Assembly: GCA_964007475.1 (NCBI GenBank)
Contig: OZ023274.1
Coordinates: 9,325,376 to 9,389,375, forward strand
DNA length: 64,000 bases
Origin: Hybos culiciformis
Lineage: Eukaryota > Arthropoda > Insecta > Diptera > Hybotidae
Reading direction: 5' to 3'
The position numbers and the translations under genes were made by a program. Of this stretch, positions 9,234-22,370 are shown piece by piece (the stretch's first letter is position 1; the number at the start of each line of letters is the position of its first letter). Below the pieces are notes generated by a model, which was not told the origin of the DNA, ran no database searches, and saw only the letters and a list, made by a program, of their open reading frames with translations.

Positions 9234-12014
9234 TGTTTATTCCTTTTTCGAATGTCCTTAATATTAGTAATCCTTAAATATATTCATTGCGAGATTATAT
9301 CCTGAATACTGTAATATTAAAAAACAAAAAATCGATTATTTAACTTTCTATTTTTTTTAAATTTTATCCTTATGTTTAATTTTTTTTTATTTTGAAACCG
9401 CTAATACTACCGAGCACGATGACTGCTCTTTCGCGAATACTTAAAACTCGAAAGAAATGTGAATAATTATTAGATTTATTTTTTTGTTTTTTATTTTATT
9501 TTTATTATTTTTTTTTTAATTAAAATGAAATATTTGAAATTATATTTAATTCTTTTTGCTCAGTATTGACCCATTTTGACCCAATTTTCATAATATTAGT
9601 AATATATATACAGTATAATTTGTTTAAAAAAAATATACCCCACTTCTTTATAACAACTTCATAACAAAATATCTTTACGCAGATCGAATGAGACAAAAAC
9701 AAAACAGATAATGATAGTGTCTTGTTAAAAAAAAAAAATTGTTTAATATGTTTATTCAAACATGTGTTGATGAGCCTTTTTTTTTTCTTTAGTTCTTATC
9801 AATTTTTTTTTTTTATTTCGAGATGAAATAAAGTACATGGCACTTGATGATGAATTATTAATGTTTTTTTTTTTCAGAATTATAAAACTGACATTTAAGT
9901 ATTAAAAAAAATCTTTACAGAGTGACAGTTTTGAATTTATTCGATTGCCTCTATTATGTTCCTGTCAAAATAAGTTAACACTATATACTGCGTCAAAATA
10001 AATTTTGTACGATGCTATAATACTAGGTAGAAATAAATTTTTCACATATAGGAGATCAGTTTTCCACATGCAAAATACAAGTTTTGGCATTACAATATTG
10101 GGATTTATCAAAAACTTAGGTACTTCTGAATTGATTCCGTCGTTTGTCACTTCATTAACATTGATATTCTAGATTCCGGGTTTTCTGAAATGTCTTTGAA
10201 GTATAAATATAATGAATTCTGTATACATTATATTATAGAGGTACTTTATACTATTTTAATAGAAACTCTGTATGAGAAATAATAAAGATATAATTTTTAA
10301 AAACCACTTTGACATAATCGGGTACATCATTTCATAATTATATCACAGTGCTTCAATTTTAAGTCCCTTCTGAGATAAATTTCAATAACTTGCAGTTCAA
10401 TTACATTAATAATATACATGGTTTTTTTTTTCATGATGTTTTGCCACCATCAAGTAATTAAAATTAATTTGTTAAAATAAAAAAAAAATATACACATATA
10501 TAATTATACATAATATATACCTAAATACGATTATGCTCATAATATATTTACAAAAAAGAGTCAACATTAACGCAAAAATCTAACATTTAAAGTGGTTGTC
10601 ATCGGATTATTCATTCATTCAATGCATTTCATTTGTTTGTTTGTTTTTTTTTTCATATAAAAATGTAGTTCATTTCGAAAAAATTAATATATAATAAATA
10701 TATTATGTATACATGCATATACAGGGAATTATTCTTTTCATTTCAAAATCAATGAAAATATTACTATAAGGGTATCGGAGTTTGTGGTATTTTTATAAAA
10801 TTAGTTTTGACTTATTTGAAGAAAATATTTTTTTTCAAAAGTAAAGAATAAAATTTCTTCTAATATAAATTTTCTTTGTGGTTGAAAATCTATAAATGTA
10901 TCTTTGCATGTGTAATTTAAGAAAACCAACTTTCTCATACTTAATTCCACTGATAGTTCAATTCTTTACTTAATACTTACCTATAATTTTCTTTCTTGAA
11001 TATGCCCTAAATTTTCGAACAAAATGTTACTTTACACAAACTGCAACTGCTATTGAGTAAATAAAATTAACACATTATGTGCGTGCATTTATATTTTTTC
11101 TGTCCTATGTTATATATAAGATAAGATCGTGAACATTAAAATTATGTATATGCTATGTGAAGATCTCTTTATTTGAATGTTATTAACATTTTAATAATAA
11201 AAAAAAAATTAATTAAAATTAACTAAACTGTACTATATAAAAACTGGACAATTCATTAATAAAAATTAAATTGTATAAGATCAATATTTTGATCGTCATC
11301 ATCATAACGCACATAAAGTTTTCTTTTTTTTTTATGAAGGGAGCTAATTATTTATATTGATGTGCACACATATAGAATAAAATGTAGAATAGAAAATTTA
11401 ATAAATAGCGCTAAAGCTAAGACCTTGAACAAATCAAAGACTTTATTCAAAATTTAGGGCATTTATAGAATTAAAATTTTGAAAAAAAAAAAAAAGAAAA
11501 AAAGTTTTTTTTTTAAATTATTATGTGGATAACTTTAGAATTTTTATGACCTTTTAAGTTTTTTTTTTTATTGAAAATTTATAGTGATTCAATTAATAAA
11601 GATAAAAACAGATTTCGCAATAAAATAAATGGAAAAAAAAAAGTCACTTAAATATTGAGTAAGAATTTTTTTTTACAAAACAAAATTTCATATTTTCTAA
11701 TTATTGAACTGGTGTAATCAAAAAATATTTTGAGACAGTTTTTGTTTCTTCCAGTAACGATAAAAGTGTTTATGATCCTTTTAATCTTCAATATTTATTT
11801 ATAAAATTTGAGAAAAGTATTAACCTTATTTTGTTTGCAAAATACTGCATTTACCTTTCTTTGATTGAAGTCTTCTTGTATTGACCAAACTTAATAGTAC
11901 AACAAATTTCTGTGTTGAACGAAATTCCACAGTTTCTTCATTCAAACTTTTGAAAAATATGTAGAAATCAAAAGTAAACCAAAAAATAAGTTGAATTAGA
12001 TTTCTAGTAGTGTG

Positions 12015-12140
12015 TACCAATCTTTAAGTTTCCTATAGGAACTTTTCGTATATTTGGTTTCGTACATTCGTTATAATTTTTATGCCTACGAAATGCTTTG
12101 AATGGATACGTTTTTATAGTTTGTAGAGGGCTTGAAATTT
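12015..12140. repeat. Dispersed repeat, copy A
   Basis: The segment with CAATCTTTAAGTTTCCTATA, then ATGCTTTGAATGGATACGTT and TTTGTAGAGGGCTTG has a clear diverged counterpart at 52132-52250 in the same order and orientation. Element class unknown. Confidence 0.6.
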
Positions 12141-14988
12141 ATGTCATTGCTGCGTGTACTCAAATTATGTACATACACATACATATGTACGGTCTCTGTT
12201 ATCAGTTGAATTTGGATTTTTTTTTTTTTTTTTTTAGGTATGAGAATAAAAAATTTGATTTAAATTAATTTTTTTTTTTTAGAATTAAAAAAATTAGAGT
12301 TCAAATTTCTTAATGATTATAACAACTAATGTTTTTTCATTTATTATAATTGAGAACAAATTTATTTTTATTTGAATGATAATAAAAAATTTTCAAGGTT
12401 CTAATCAAAAATTATGATTTATTAGGAAAAAATTATTTATCGATTAATTGGACTAGAAAGAATATTATGGACTCAACACTTAATGGTAAATAAAGCATAT
12501 ATTAATAATGTACACTAAACTTTAAAATTTTTCTCAATATTATTATAAGCTTTTTTCTTTCGTTTCTTTTTTCGCAAAATTTTATTATAATCAGGTCAAT
12601 TTTAATAGACAATTTTGATAACATTTAAAGTTGTTTCCGAGAACTTTTAATTTCCTCTGATTAACATGGTTAATTTAAAAAAAAAAAAATTGGAACAAAA
12701 TTATTCAAAATAAACAAAAGACAACAACAAATGATTATTTTTGATGTAAAATAAGAATTTATTATTTTATTTTAATTTTTGTATTAATTTAATCTATGAT
12801 ATCCAACTATATCAAAAACATTTAAATATATATAAACTCAAGATTTTCTCAATAGAAGGTCTAAGAGAACCTTAAAGCTGCTTAAAATGTGGAAACTTTC
12901 TATATAAAAATGTGTTAAATAAAGAATAGGAATTGATATGCACTCATGTGGACAAAAAGTAACCAACCCTACAGGGTTGAATTAATTAAATTGGAAAAAA
13001 GAAGATTTTATTTCATAACGAAATTAAATCGAAATCCAAAAATGAACTAATGTCCAAGATTAATTTACAATTAAGAAAATAATAAATTTTTTGTACAAGG
13101 GCAAAATATTTCCTTTTCACAGTAAATATTTTATAATACAATTCTTTTGTATTTACCCTTTCGGAAATTTTGGATTCAAAATTATTTTTTGATCTTATTT
13201 ATCTTGGTAATAATAATTTTATTTTTTATTGCAAATTTACTCGTAGTAAAATCTTATCAAAATTCTAGTTTTAATAAACTTTTTTGAATTTATTTGAGTG
13301 TCTTAACTTCAATTCTGATACCTGAAAAACATTTATAGAGTAATTTCAGTAAAGGCACATCATTTTTTCTTAGAAACTATGCTGCTAGATATTACAATAT
13401 GGACACATACACATACTATACCTAATTTAGCACATCTATTATTATATTTATTATTATTATATCAAATTATAAATGTAATATACAATTCAATGATTTAAAA
13501 ATTTTGAAAATATAAGTTTGCAAATGTCAATATTGCACCTTTCCGACCAGTAAATTTTTAAATAATAATATAACTTCAAAATTATGCTGAGAAACTATAA
13601 TTACTTAATTTTATATATTAAATACAAATTTTTAATTTATTATTTTTATACTCGACTCATAATCTTGCTCCTAACAATCTGGCTCATACAAACAAATGTG
13701 TTTTAAGTCATCGTATTGAAAATTATTATAAATTAAGTTTTAAAAAAGACTAAGGACTGAAAGATAGTTTTTGATAAACTAAAACAAAAAATTTTTATAT
13801 AACTTTTACTCAAAACCAAAATTTTTTAACAATATCAACTTTATTTACACATTTATTCCTGTATACTACTTATTAATAATTTGAAAGTATGGGCTTTTTT
13901 ATGCAATACATCGTTTTTTTTTTGAGTGTTTTATTATTATTATAGGATACAATATAATACTATCTATAAAACCTTCAACCAGATTCATAAATCTTAATAT
14001 TTAAAACTTCTATATTATTTATATATGTACATAAAAAAAATTCTAAATTTGAAGGAGAAAAATATAATTATAAAATACAAATAGACTAGAATAATCTCGA
14101 TCTGATGATTTTTAAAAATTTTTGATTAAAATTTTACATTTGTACAAATTAATATTTAGGTAGTTGAAGAATTATTATGTATAATAATTTCATTAAATTT
14201 TTTTTATTTAGTTTCAAAAGTATATTAATATAATTTTAATTATATTTATGGACAATATTTCATCAATTTACAATTAATTTTATTGTTTGCAATTAAATTT
14301 GATATTTTCTCAAAATTTTTTTTTATACATAATTTTGAGAATATCGTTACAATTATCTAATAAATATAATAGGAATAATTTAAAAAAGTGTTCCCTGGAA
14401 CACTGTACAGAATTATTTAACCAAAGGTGGGTTAATACTTTAAAATTTTTATATTTGTCGCAGCATTGAATAGTACCTTAACTATATTCTTCATTTTGAC
14501 ATTTTTGAAAACAAAAAAAAAATTAATTTCAACATCTTTCTTCTTTAATAAAGACAATATTTCAAGCATTATAACAATTTCTTAAGATACTATTCAATAG
14601 GATCACTACACTATGTACGAAATATGACTATAAAATAATATTAAACATTTTTGTTTTTATTTTAATTCGAAATATTTAGAGCGTTAATTTGCGTATTTCA
14701 AAAATTCTATGACTGTTAAGATATTTACATAAATATTGTGTTTTTCAAAATAAAATGCTTAAAAATTATATTTTACTGGAATTTAAATTCTACTCAAAAA
14801 ATTAAATGTTATTTTAATAATGCATCTATTAATACTATATCTATTTTATATTATTAACTCAATATCAAATTTATATATATGAAATAAAAACAGAAAAAAA
14901 AAGTAATACTGTACTATCTGATAAACTAATAATATATTAAGTTTTCTTGAAATATAGGAAAAAAATAAGATTTGAAACAGTGGCCAAT

Positions 14989-15182
14989 AATAATGTCTGT
15001 CTGTTAAGATGACCCAAAAATGAAGAAGACTTTTTTATTTTTAATTAAGCTAAAAATTATTACAAATTTTGTTTGATTTTAGCTTATCGTAAACATTTAT
15101 TTATTTAATGCCAAGTCACAGTAATAATTCTCTAATTGATGCCTAAAGCTTGTCTTTTACCGGCCAACAGACAGTCATTATT
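14989..15182. mobile_element. Possible short element with 17-bp inverted ends
   Basis: AATAATGTCTGTCTGTT at 14989-15005 is matched with one mismatch by the reverse complement of 15166-15182. The 160 bp between have no ORF. No convincing target duplication, so it may be a chance inverted repeat. Confidence 0.35.
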
Positions 15183-16493
15183 TTTATACTATTTCAATTT
15201 CTTGTGATGCTGGCATTATAATAGTTGGCGTCTTAGTCTTAATTCAATAAAATTATATAAATTAAAAGTTAAAATGATTCGATCAGTTTAAAAGAAGACA
15301 AACCCCTACATAATGTCTCATTGAAATTAATAGGCTTTTTGTAAGTACATTTAGACACAAAATAAACTCTTATTAAAAATTAGTTAAAATTTCAATAAAA
15401 ATTATTATTATTATACATACATATCTTTATATCACAAATTCTATTTATAAAAGTCAAGAATTATTATTTTTTTCCGGATAATTCTAATTAATCTAAATAA
15501 AATCTAATAAGTCTACTACTCTCTGTTAAATTTGTTAAAATCTTTTATCATTAACTATATATAACTTTTATTGAGTAATAAAAGTAATTAATGTTTATTA
15601 GAAATGACTAATGAATCTTTGGTATTTGCTGAAGTTTTTTTCAAGCTTAAAACTAATAAACTTTACACTTATATTATTCTGCCTAATTTTACTTATTCTA
15701 CTTATTTTTTATAAAAAATATACACTAAATATGGTTAAATGACTACATTTTACAAAATTTGCACAAATAAATTCTAACTACATCTAGCTAGCAAATTATT
15801 TTAATTAAATTTTTTAAATTTTTATTTGAGTAATCTAACTAAAAAAAAAAATATACATATGAATATGAATCTTAGCACATATACAGATGGATATAATATC
15901 AAATGCTAAAATTTCCATAGAAGATTTTCAATAATTTGGGTTAAAATTTGTTGATAGAGTTATTACAATAATTTATTGTAGGTAATAACAAAATACCTTT
16001 CAATAATTTCGATCTATTTTGTAAAAATTTGAGGAAAAAAATTCTTGTTATATCTATTTTAACTTGGGGATCATTTTTTTTTTAAACGGATGCGCTTCGA
16101 ATAACTAACTATTTGCTTTTTAATCTCACTTTCGTGTAGGAAAAGGATCTTGGGGTTTTTTAGAGGAATTTTGCAAAAATGATTAGAGTGCCTAACTATA
16201 TATAAAATTAATGATTCGAACATGTTATATTTTATTTTTAAAATTCTTATTTACGAATAGTAAATCAAAACAAATAATTAAATATTCAAGCCGGTTAAGT
16301 TACTTTAAGTACACATTTAATATAATAATGTTCAGTACAAAAGTGGCTTAAGCTGCTTGAAAGTTTCTTAAGTTAAAATAGACGAAAAAGAAATATGTCT
16401 GTTGAGTACTGATTACTGGTTAATAATGACATAAATTTATACATAATGTATCCACAAAATTACATTCGCTACACAAAGATAAATTGTTAAAGT

Positions 16494-17260
16494 TTATGCG
16501 ATAACAACATAATTATTAGTTATTTCAAAAGGGCTTGTCTTATTAGAATGTGTAAAACTATTTTTGGGTGAGAAATCAACAGGATTCTCATTACCAAATG
16601 TATCTGTTTGTGGACGAAATTCGTTCGAATCATACGAGGTAATTAGTGTTTTTGTTGGAGCTCGTATGACACTGATGCGTGCATAACGATCATATTCATC
16701 TCTTGTAATAGGTGAAGTTAATGTTGCATAAGATTTACCATTCGTGTTATTGATATTTTCATGAGTTTCCGTCGATGACCGATAATTGAATTGATGAGTG
16801 GGATTCTGATAATAATGATTGTGAGGCCAATAACTTGTTGAAGAATTCATATCTGTTATTGAGCTGTACATTAAATTTTGTGAATGAAATCCAGATTCTT
16901 CCTGATGTTCGTGCTGTAGTTGTAATTGCTGCTGGTGTTGCTGCTGCTGTTGAAGCAAAAGCGATTTACCTTTTTGTAATATTTTGGACGCTAATGTCGA
17001 TTTAGTTGCATCTAATTTCGATGGCTTATGACTTTTATTGCTAACTGTCTTTCGATCTTGACGTTTTTCTTCCTTCTTGGCGTGATTTTTTTGACATGAT
17101 GATTCTTCATGCTTATACAAATAAGACTTTAATGCAAATGATTTGCCACATCGATTACATGAATGTGGTTTAGTATTTGAATGGATTTGAACATGTGCTC
17201 TTAAATTAGATTTGTCAGCAAAGGCTTTTGAGCAAATACTGCACTTAAAAGGCTTTTCAC
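16494..17260 (-). CDS. Scratch-family exon C: zinc fingers 4, 5 and C-terminal tail
   Basis: The acceptor CATTTTCAG is followed by GEKPFKC and finger 4, then finger 5 with a terminal Cys in place of His. The tail starts basic ([13 protein letters not shown]), then has a Gln-rich run (five Q, then mixed Q/H/L), then Asn/Ser/Thr-rich sequence, and ends at TAA 16494-16496. The coding frame extends upstream of the first ATG in this exon into the fingers. Confidence 0.9.
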
Positions 17261-18803
17261 CTGAAAATGTAGTAATTTTAAAATTATAAAGAAACTAATA
17301 TTTTTAAAATTACGGGCTGTTTAAATTTATGTTATTATTAGATTTTGAATAAATATTTTCATAAAATAGATTGTTGACTCTTTTCAAGCTTTTTTTTTTT
17401 AAATAAAATAATTTTATGTGGGAATCAAATAAATATATTAGATAAAATAACATAATTTTAAATAATTCCAGCCCTCTTGAATGTGAAAATTTTATCTGAT
17501 ATTACCTGTGTGCGTTCTTATGTGACCTTGTAGTAACCATGGCCGAGAAAAAGTCTTATTACATTGATAACATTGATAACCTTGATTATGAGTTCGAACA
17601 TGCATTGAATATGCTGGCATAGAAACATAAATTTTCTCACAATATGGACATCTTCGAGCTTTTTTATCTAATATTGATCTAAAAATAAAGTATATATAAA
17701 AATATAAATTAATATTTTGTAGGAGTATAAAAATAATAAAATTATCCAAAATAGATAACAATTTATTTGCATTGCCGATTTTCATCAATTTTTAATGAAC
17801 ATTTTTAAATTATGAAAATAAATTTAGTTGAAATTTAGCAATATTTAGATAAAAATATACATATATTTTTTTTTAAGGTAATTTAAAAAAAAAAACTTTT
17901 GTGTAAAATCATGACCCAGAAAATAGGTTAGAATACATTTTTATCCAAGGGATATTAAATTATAATGTGTTAATATTTGTTTGTTAGCTGAAATTGAGCA
18001 AGCAGTTATAATTATTTCTGATTGCAAATAGAATTCAGATGCATTAATATAACAGCTTGAATTAAAGAACAAAACCACTTAAAATGTTATTTCTTTAGTG
18101 AAAGCTGTATGTATCTATGAAAACCTTAATTTAGATTTAGATCATTTTGGCATAGTAAGCAAAATTTCGAAATGAATTAGGTACCTATGTACTGTACACC
18201 ACAAACTATGCGAAACCGAAATTTCATTTAAAAAAAATACAATTAATACCTGTGTGTTTGTCTATGCCTTGCCAAATTAGATGATGTTGAATATTTTTTC
18301 CCACATTCAGGACAAACATGTTCTTCTGATGGTGAATTTCCAGAATTTTCCATATTAATATTATCAAAATTTGATAGATTTTCTTCTTCTCTGCCATTAT
18401 TTGAATCACCACTTAAACTTTGTGTACTACTACAAGAAATTTCATCCGATCTTATTGAATTATTTTCAGAAAATATTGATCTACGAATTTTTTTTCGATC
18501 AAAAATTTTATGACTATAATAATTTGAATCATCATCAGATGAAGAAAAAAATTTTTTATTTTTGGATAACGAATCATCAAATTGCTTATTTTCATTAACA
18601 AGAATTTCATCTTTTTGATTGCTATCATAAACATTAATTTTATATTTCTCATTATTTATATATTCTGTGATTTTATTAACATTTGTTGTACTTAATTTAC
18701 CAGCAGCCAAAGTTACCTCAGCTAATAGATTTAAATCCTCTGGAGCTGAGAGGGTAGATTGTATATTTGGTGATGTTGTGATTTCATGAATCATAATTGA
18801 AAT
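16494..18803 (-). CDS. Scratch-family C2H2 zinc-finger transcription factor (gene span)
   Basis: Three exons (18250-18803, 17506-17678, 16494-17260) join in phase. From the ATG at 18794 they give 494 codons plus stop. Five zinc fingers follow one another: residues 161-181, 192-212, 218-238, 246-266 and 274-295, the last of C2HC form (C-x2-C-x12-H-x4-C). Finger strings such as [44 protein letters not shown] and [15 protein letters not shown] are diagnostic of the Scratch branch of the Snail superfamily, which represses transcription at E-box sites, mainly in neural cells. The tail (296-494) is basic, then Gln-rich, then low-complexity. No SNAG motif (MPRSF) is visible at the N-terminus; it may be in an unseen upstream exon or absent. 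Of the insect paralogs it seems nearer to the scrape/CG12605-like copy than to scrt itself, from memory only, so no symbol is given. Confidence 0.9.
17506..17678 (-). CDS. Scratch-family exon B: zinc fingers 2 and 3
   Basis: The acceptor TATTTTTAG is followed by fingers [21 protein letters not shown] and [21 protein letters not shown]; the donor is GTAATA, phase 1. Finger 2 with SMPAYSMH is a Scratch signature. The reading frame runs on past the donor for only three codons. Confidence 0.9.
18250..18803 (-). CDS. Scratch-family exon A: N-terminus and zinc finger 1
   Basis: The acceptor TTAATTGCAG precedes the exon; the first ATG is at 18794, so the upstream exon may be only 5' UTR or may add residues. 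The N-terminal part holds [18 protein letters not shown], then a Ser/Asp/Asn-rich linker, then finger 1 (C161, C164, H177, H181). The donor GTATTA splits the codon for R182 (phase 2). A start at 18809 is not real: that codon is TTG inside the intron. Confidence 0.85.
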
Positions 18804-21800
18804 CTGCAATTAAGGTTATAGTAAAAAAAAAAAAAGTAATTATTTTTCATGTTAAAATTTTTTATTTATTATTATTATTATTCTTTATTTCATCATTCTT
18901 ATAATTCTTAACAATTCATAAAATAGTTCAAGAGATAAAGATACAAATATCTTAAACAGCTAGTTAATATTAATACGTATACTATGAAAAAGTTATAATT
19001 AAGTATTAAGAAAAACCTTTATTTGACGTTAATTATTTTAATTTTTTTTTTGTTAAATCTTAAAATTTTACTAAAATAATACTTTAGTTTTTTTTTTATT
19101 CTAAAAATTGTTTTCATAAAAATTGTTAAGTTATATGCTAAAAATTATTAAAAATAATGCTCATAAATTATAATTTAATGAAATGTCCTAATATTAGAAC
19201 AATCATAACAGCTGATACGAAATTGTTAAAATTTTCAACATAATTTTTTTTTTTTTTGCAAAATGATCATTTCCGCAGTGATCTCAAAATAACATATTGT
19301 TGTGTATTACTATGTTAGAGAAGGCATTATGATTTCGAAAATTTCAATCTATTCTATTTAAATTTATTTAGCATATAACAATAATAAATGTTTATGCCGA
19401 ATTTTTAATCAACATTGTTGAAGGTCGCATCAAATTAATCATTGATGTATAAAATGACACCCTTCAATTGTATTTTTTTAAAAAGTGAACTTACCACTTT
19501 TTCACGACACTAATTATAATTTTTTTTTTAAATTATAATACTTAAGCTTAAACTGATTATTTGATTATCTAATACTTAATCTGAATTAACTATATAATAC
19601 TTTATTTATTGTCCCATAATGTAATATAAAATATTTTCTAATAATCATTATAATGATTTCAAAACTTAAATGAACTGTGAAATAATAAGATCCCTGCGCT
19701 TAAGAAAATTTAAAAATGTTCAACAGACTGCCAAAAATAAAAAAAGAAAGATATTTGAATAATCTCATGCCACAGACATATACAGAGATTACATAGTTTT
19801 TTTTTTAACACAAAATATTATAGAAATTGCATACTCGTGAGGGTTTCCTTCTTATTTTATAACTTTTTTTTTGAATAATTATGATTTGAAAGAAATGAAA
19901 AAAAAAAAAATAATTAATTAAATGTTAGAACAACCTGCCACCTTGCTTTTGTTTCAAATTGTTATGTTTATTTAATTTCTTTTGAACGTAAAAGTTATTT
20001 TGTTATAAGTTGTAACATCCTCAAAATTAAAAAAGTTTATTTAAATGTTGGGAAAAAAAGAAACAACTTCGATCCATGTTTGTAAATCCAAGGATGAACT
20101 TTAGTTTTATAGCTTTTACACAGAAAGTTTACGCAGATTAAAATCTTCTCTTTTTTTTTTAATCGATATTTTCGAAACCGTCCAAAATACCTCTAAACGC
20201 TAAGGAATTATATATTCCATTGACGTATTTTTATTTAATTATGAAACTATATAATTATTGAAACAAACATCTATATTAGTCTTAAATTATAGATTTATGA
20301 TTGATTTCATTTCGGGTTTTGAAAAAAAAAAAAATTACACAAATTTGCGTACTTAACTTAATTACGTTTTTCGATGAATTTTACGAAATGAAACATTTAA
20401 CTTTTATAATAAATTAATTTTCAAATAATTCTTTGTTATTAAACAATGAACCTCATAGATATTTATTTTTTTTTTTTCACGTTTCTACTTTAACTGAAAT
20501 GCGTCATATCTATACAACACTATGAACATACGAAAATTGCGATTTTCATATGAATTTTCATTTTTTGGGAAATTTGCCAAAATAAATTGAAAACATAATA
20601 AAAAAAAAATTATTTCAGTAGAGACATTTTAAATATAATTTTTTTTTTTTGAGAAATAATAATGCTTAATTTGTGTATAAAAATTATTAAGAACTCATAA
20701 GAAAAATAAAGAAAATGTCGCCATAAAATTTTTCCACATTTTAAATTAATTATTATTTTTTTTTTTTTTTTTTAAATAAAATCAACTTTTTTGTTTTGTC
20801 GTAAATTTTCATTACTTCCTTATTGAATTTTCTTTTTCGTTTTTCCTTTTCTTTTCTATTTTCGCTATGTAAAAACAGGTGGGCTATATGCAAAAAAAAA
20901 AAAATGCGGTCAAGTAAAAGATCAATTGATTTTCATGTAAAATTTTTATATATTTATATTTATATTATTATATTTATTAATAAAATTATATTTAAAATTA
21001 TAATAAACGCGGCATTTACCAGAATGATTATATTTTTTAAATGTGTATATTGAAAAAATAAAACAATATATTATTAATTATTTTATAATTTTAAAAAGAG
21101 TAAAATGTATCAAATAATTTTAACTATAATTTAAGTAAATTTTCCAAATAATATTGTTTTTATTTGTTAATAATAGTTCAAGAATTTTTTTTGATTTTAC
21201 TATACTTTAGTTTATTATTTAAAATTAAGAAATTTTTCAATATTTTTTAATAAAGTAGTTCAAAGAATAAATTTAAATTTGATCTAAATTGTCTAGAACT
21301 CTCAACAATAACCATATGGTCTATCAATATTATTCCGTTGACGTTTAAAAATTTCTCTACACATCTTTTCAAATATGATTCCTGTTAAATTATGAAAATA
21401 TCATGTTGTGAAATGCCGAAGAAAAGAAGTGCATTATTGCGATATATTAATAAGCTGTACAATAAACAAGAAATGTATGTTTATGACGGTACTAATGCTA
21501 TACTAATAGATTATTTAAAATTTTCTCCGAATTTTGTAGACGATTTTTAAAATAAAAAAAAAATTAATTATGTACGAAATCTACTTTAAAACTGCTTTTG
21601 TGGAATTTAAAAATTTTATGAATTCATTTTTTTATCGAGATTTTTATTTGTTCGCGACACGAGGGACTATTGATGATGGAAAAAATAATTTTTCAAACAT
21701 TAAAAGTTTTTAATTTAATTAAATTTTCTGGTTTGAAAAATATAATTAATAAAAAATGCATCTTTTTTAACATAATTACAAATATTTCACTACCCAATTC

Positions 21801-21877
21801 GTATTTAAGTGATAATTAATACAAATTATCATTATAAAAAACTTCATTATAAAACCTCGTTGTCGTGGTTTTGGGTA

Positions 21878-22055
21878 ATGCAAAACTTGAGATCTTTCTT
21901 GTATTTCATATTTCTTTTCTTATTGTTAATAAACCAAAGTATATCATTAAAAGAACCTTATGCTGAAATAATGTTTTGCTCGGGCCTTTTTCAAACTTTT
22001 GTATTATTGAGGATTGCCTGCCCTTTTGAGATTTATTTTCAAAATAACTCTTTTG
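21878..22055 (+). CDS. Candidate signal-peptide exon of an unknown gene
   Basis: An ATG at 21878 opens a textbook signal peptide: N-R near the start, a long hydrophobic core (FLYFIFLFLLLI), then N-Q-S-I-S. It is followed by about 35 residues with two cysteines (MFCSG and IACPFE). The frame meets a strong donor, G|GTACGT at 22056, phase 1, typical for extracellular modules. No downstream exon was identified, so the gene is not confirmed. It could be a decayed exon or chance. Confidence 0.35.
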
Positions 22056-22348
22056 GTACGTATTTTTGAAATATTTTTTTCACATAAATAATAATTAATT
22101 TTTTTGTTTTGGTTATTCTTTATTATTTAAAATTAAAATAAGAGAGTTTTATAAGAATGTTATTGATAATGTGAATTATATTACGTAAATATATTGTTTT
22201 CTTACTATTATGATAGTTATGTTAATTTTAAGTTTATAATATATGATATTTTGTTATATTAATAGTAGAATTTGATTATTTACAAACTTTAATTTAAGTT
22301 AAAATGTCAAGATTTAAATTTCTGTAAAGATTATAAATATCTGGTAGA

Positions 22349-22370
22349 AATAAATAAATAAATAAATAAA
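22349..22370. repeat. AAAT microsatellite
   Basis: About five tandem AAAT units. Such runs can mark the 3' tail of a non-LTR retrotransposon, but no coding remnant lies just upstream. Confidence 0.7.

Larger units (their letters stand above)
9133..16493. other. Intergenic region, no gene seen
   Basis: The region between the repeat-protein start and the Scratch-family stop is very AT-rich with many A and T runs. Short ORFs (up to about 80 codons) are of low complexity and have no recognisable domain. It contains the weak terminal-repeat candidate at 14989-15182 and one copy of a dispersed repeat at 12015-12140. The promoter of the repeat-protein gene and the 3' UTR of the Scratch-family gene must lie at its two ends. 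Confidence 0.6.

Noticed and set aside
11826..12020. 64-codon minus-strand ORF
   Set aside because: Low-complexity, no splice context, partly in a dispersed repeat.
18371..18652. Plus- and minus-strand ORFs overlapping Scratch-family exon A
   Set aside because: Shadows of the real exon in other frames.
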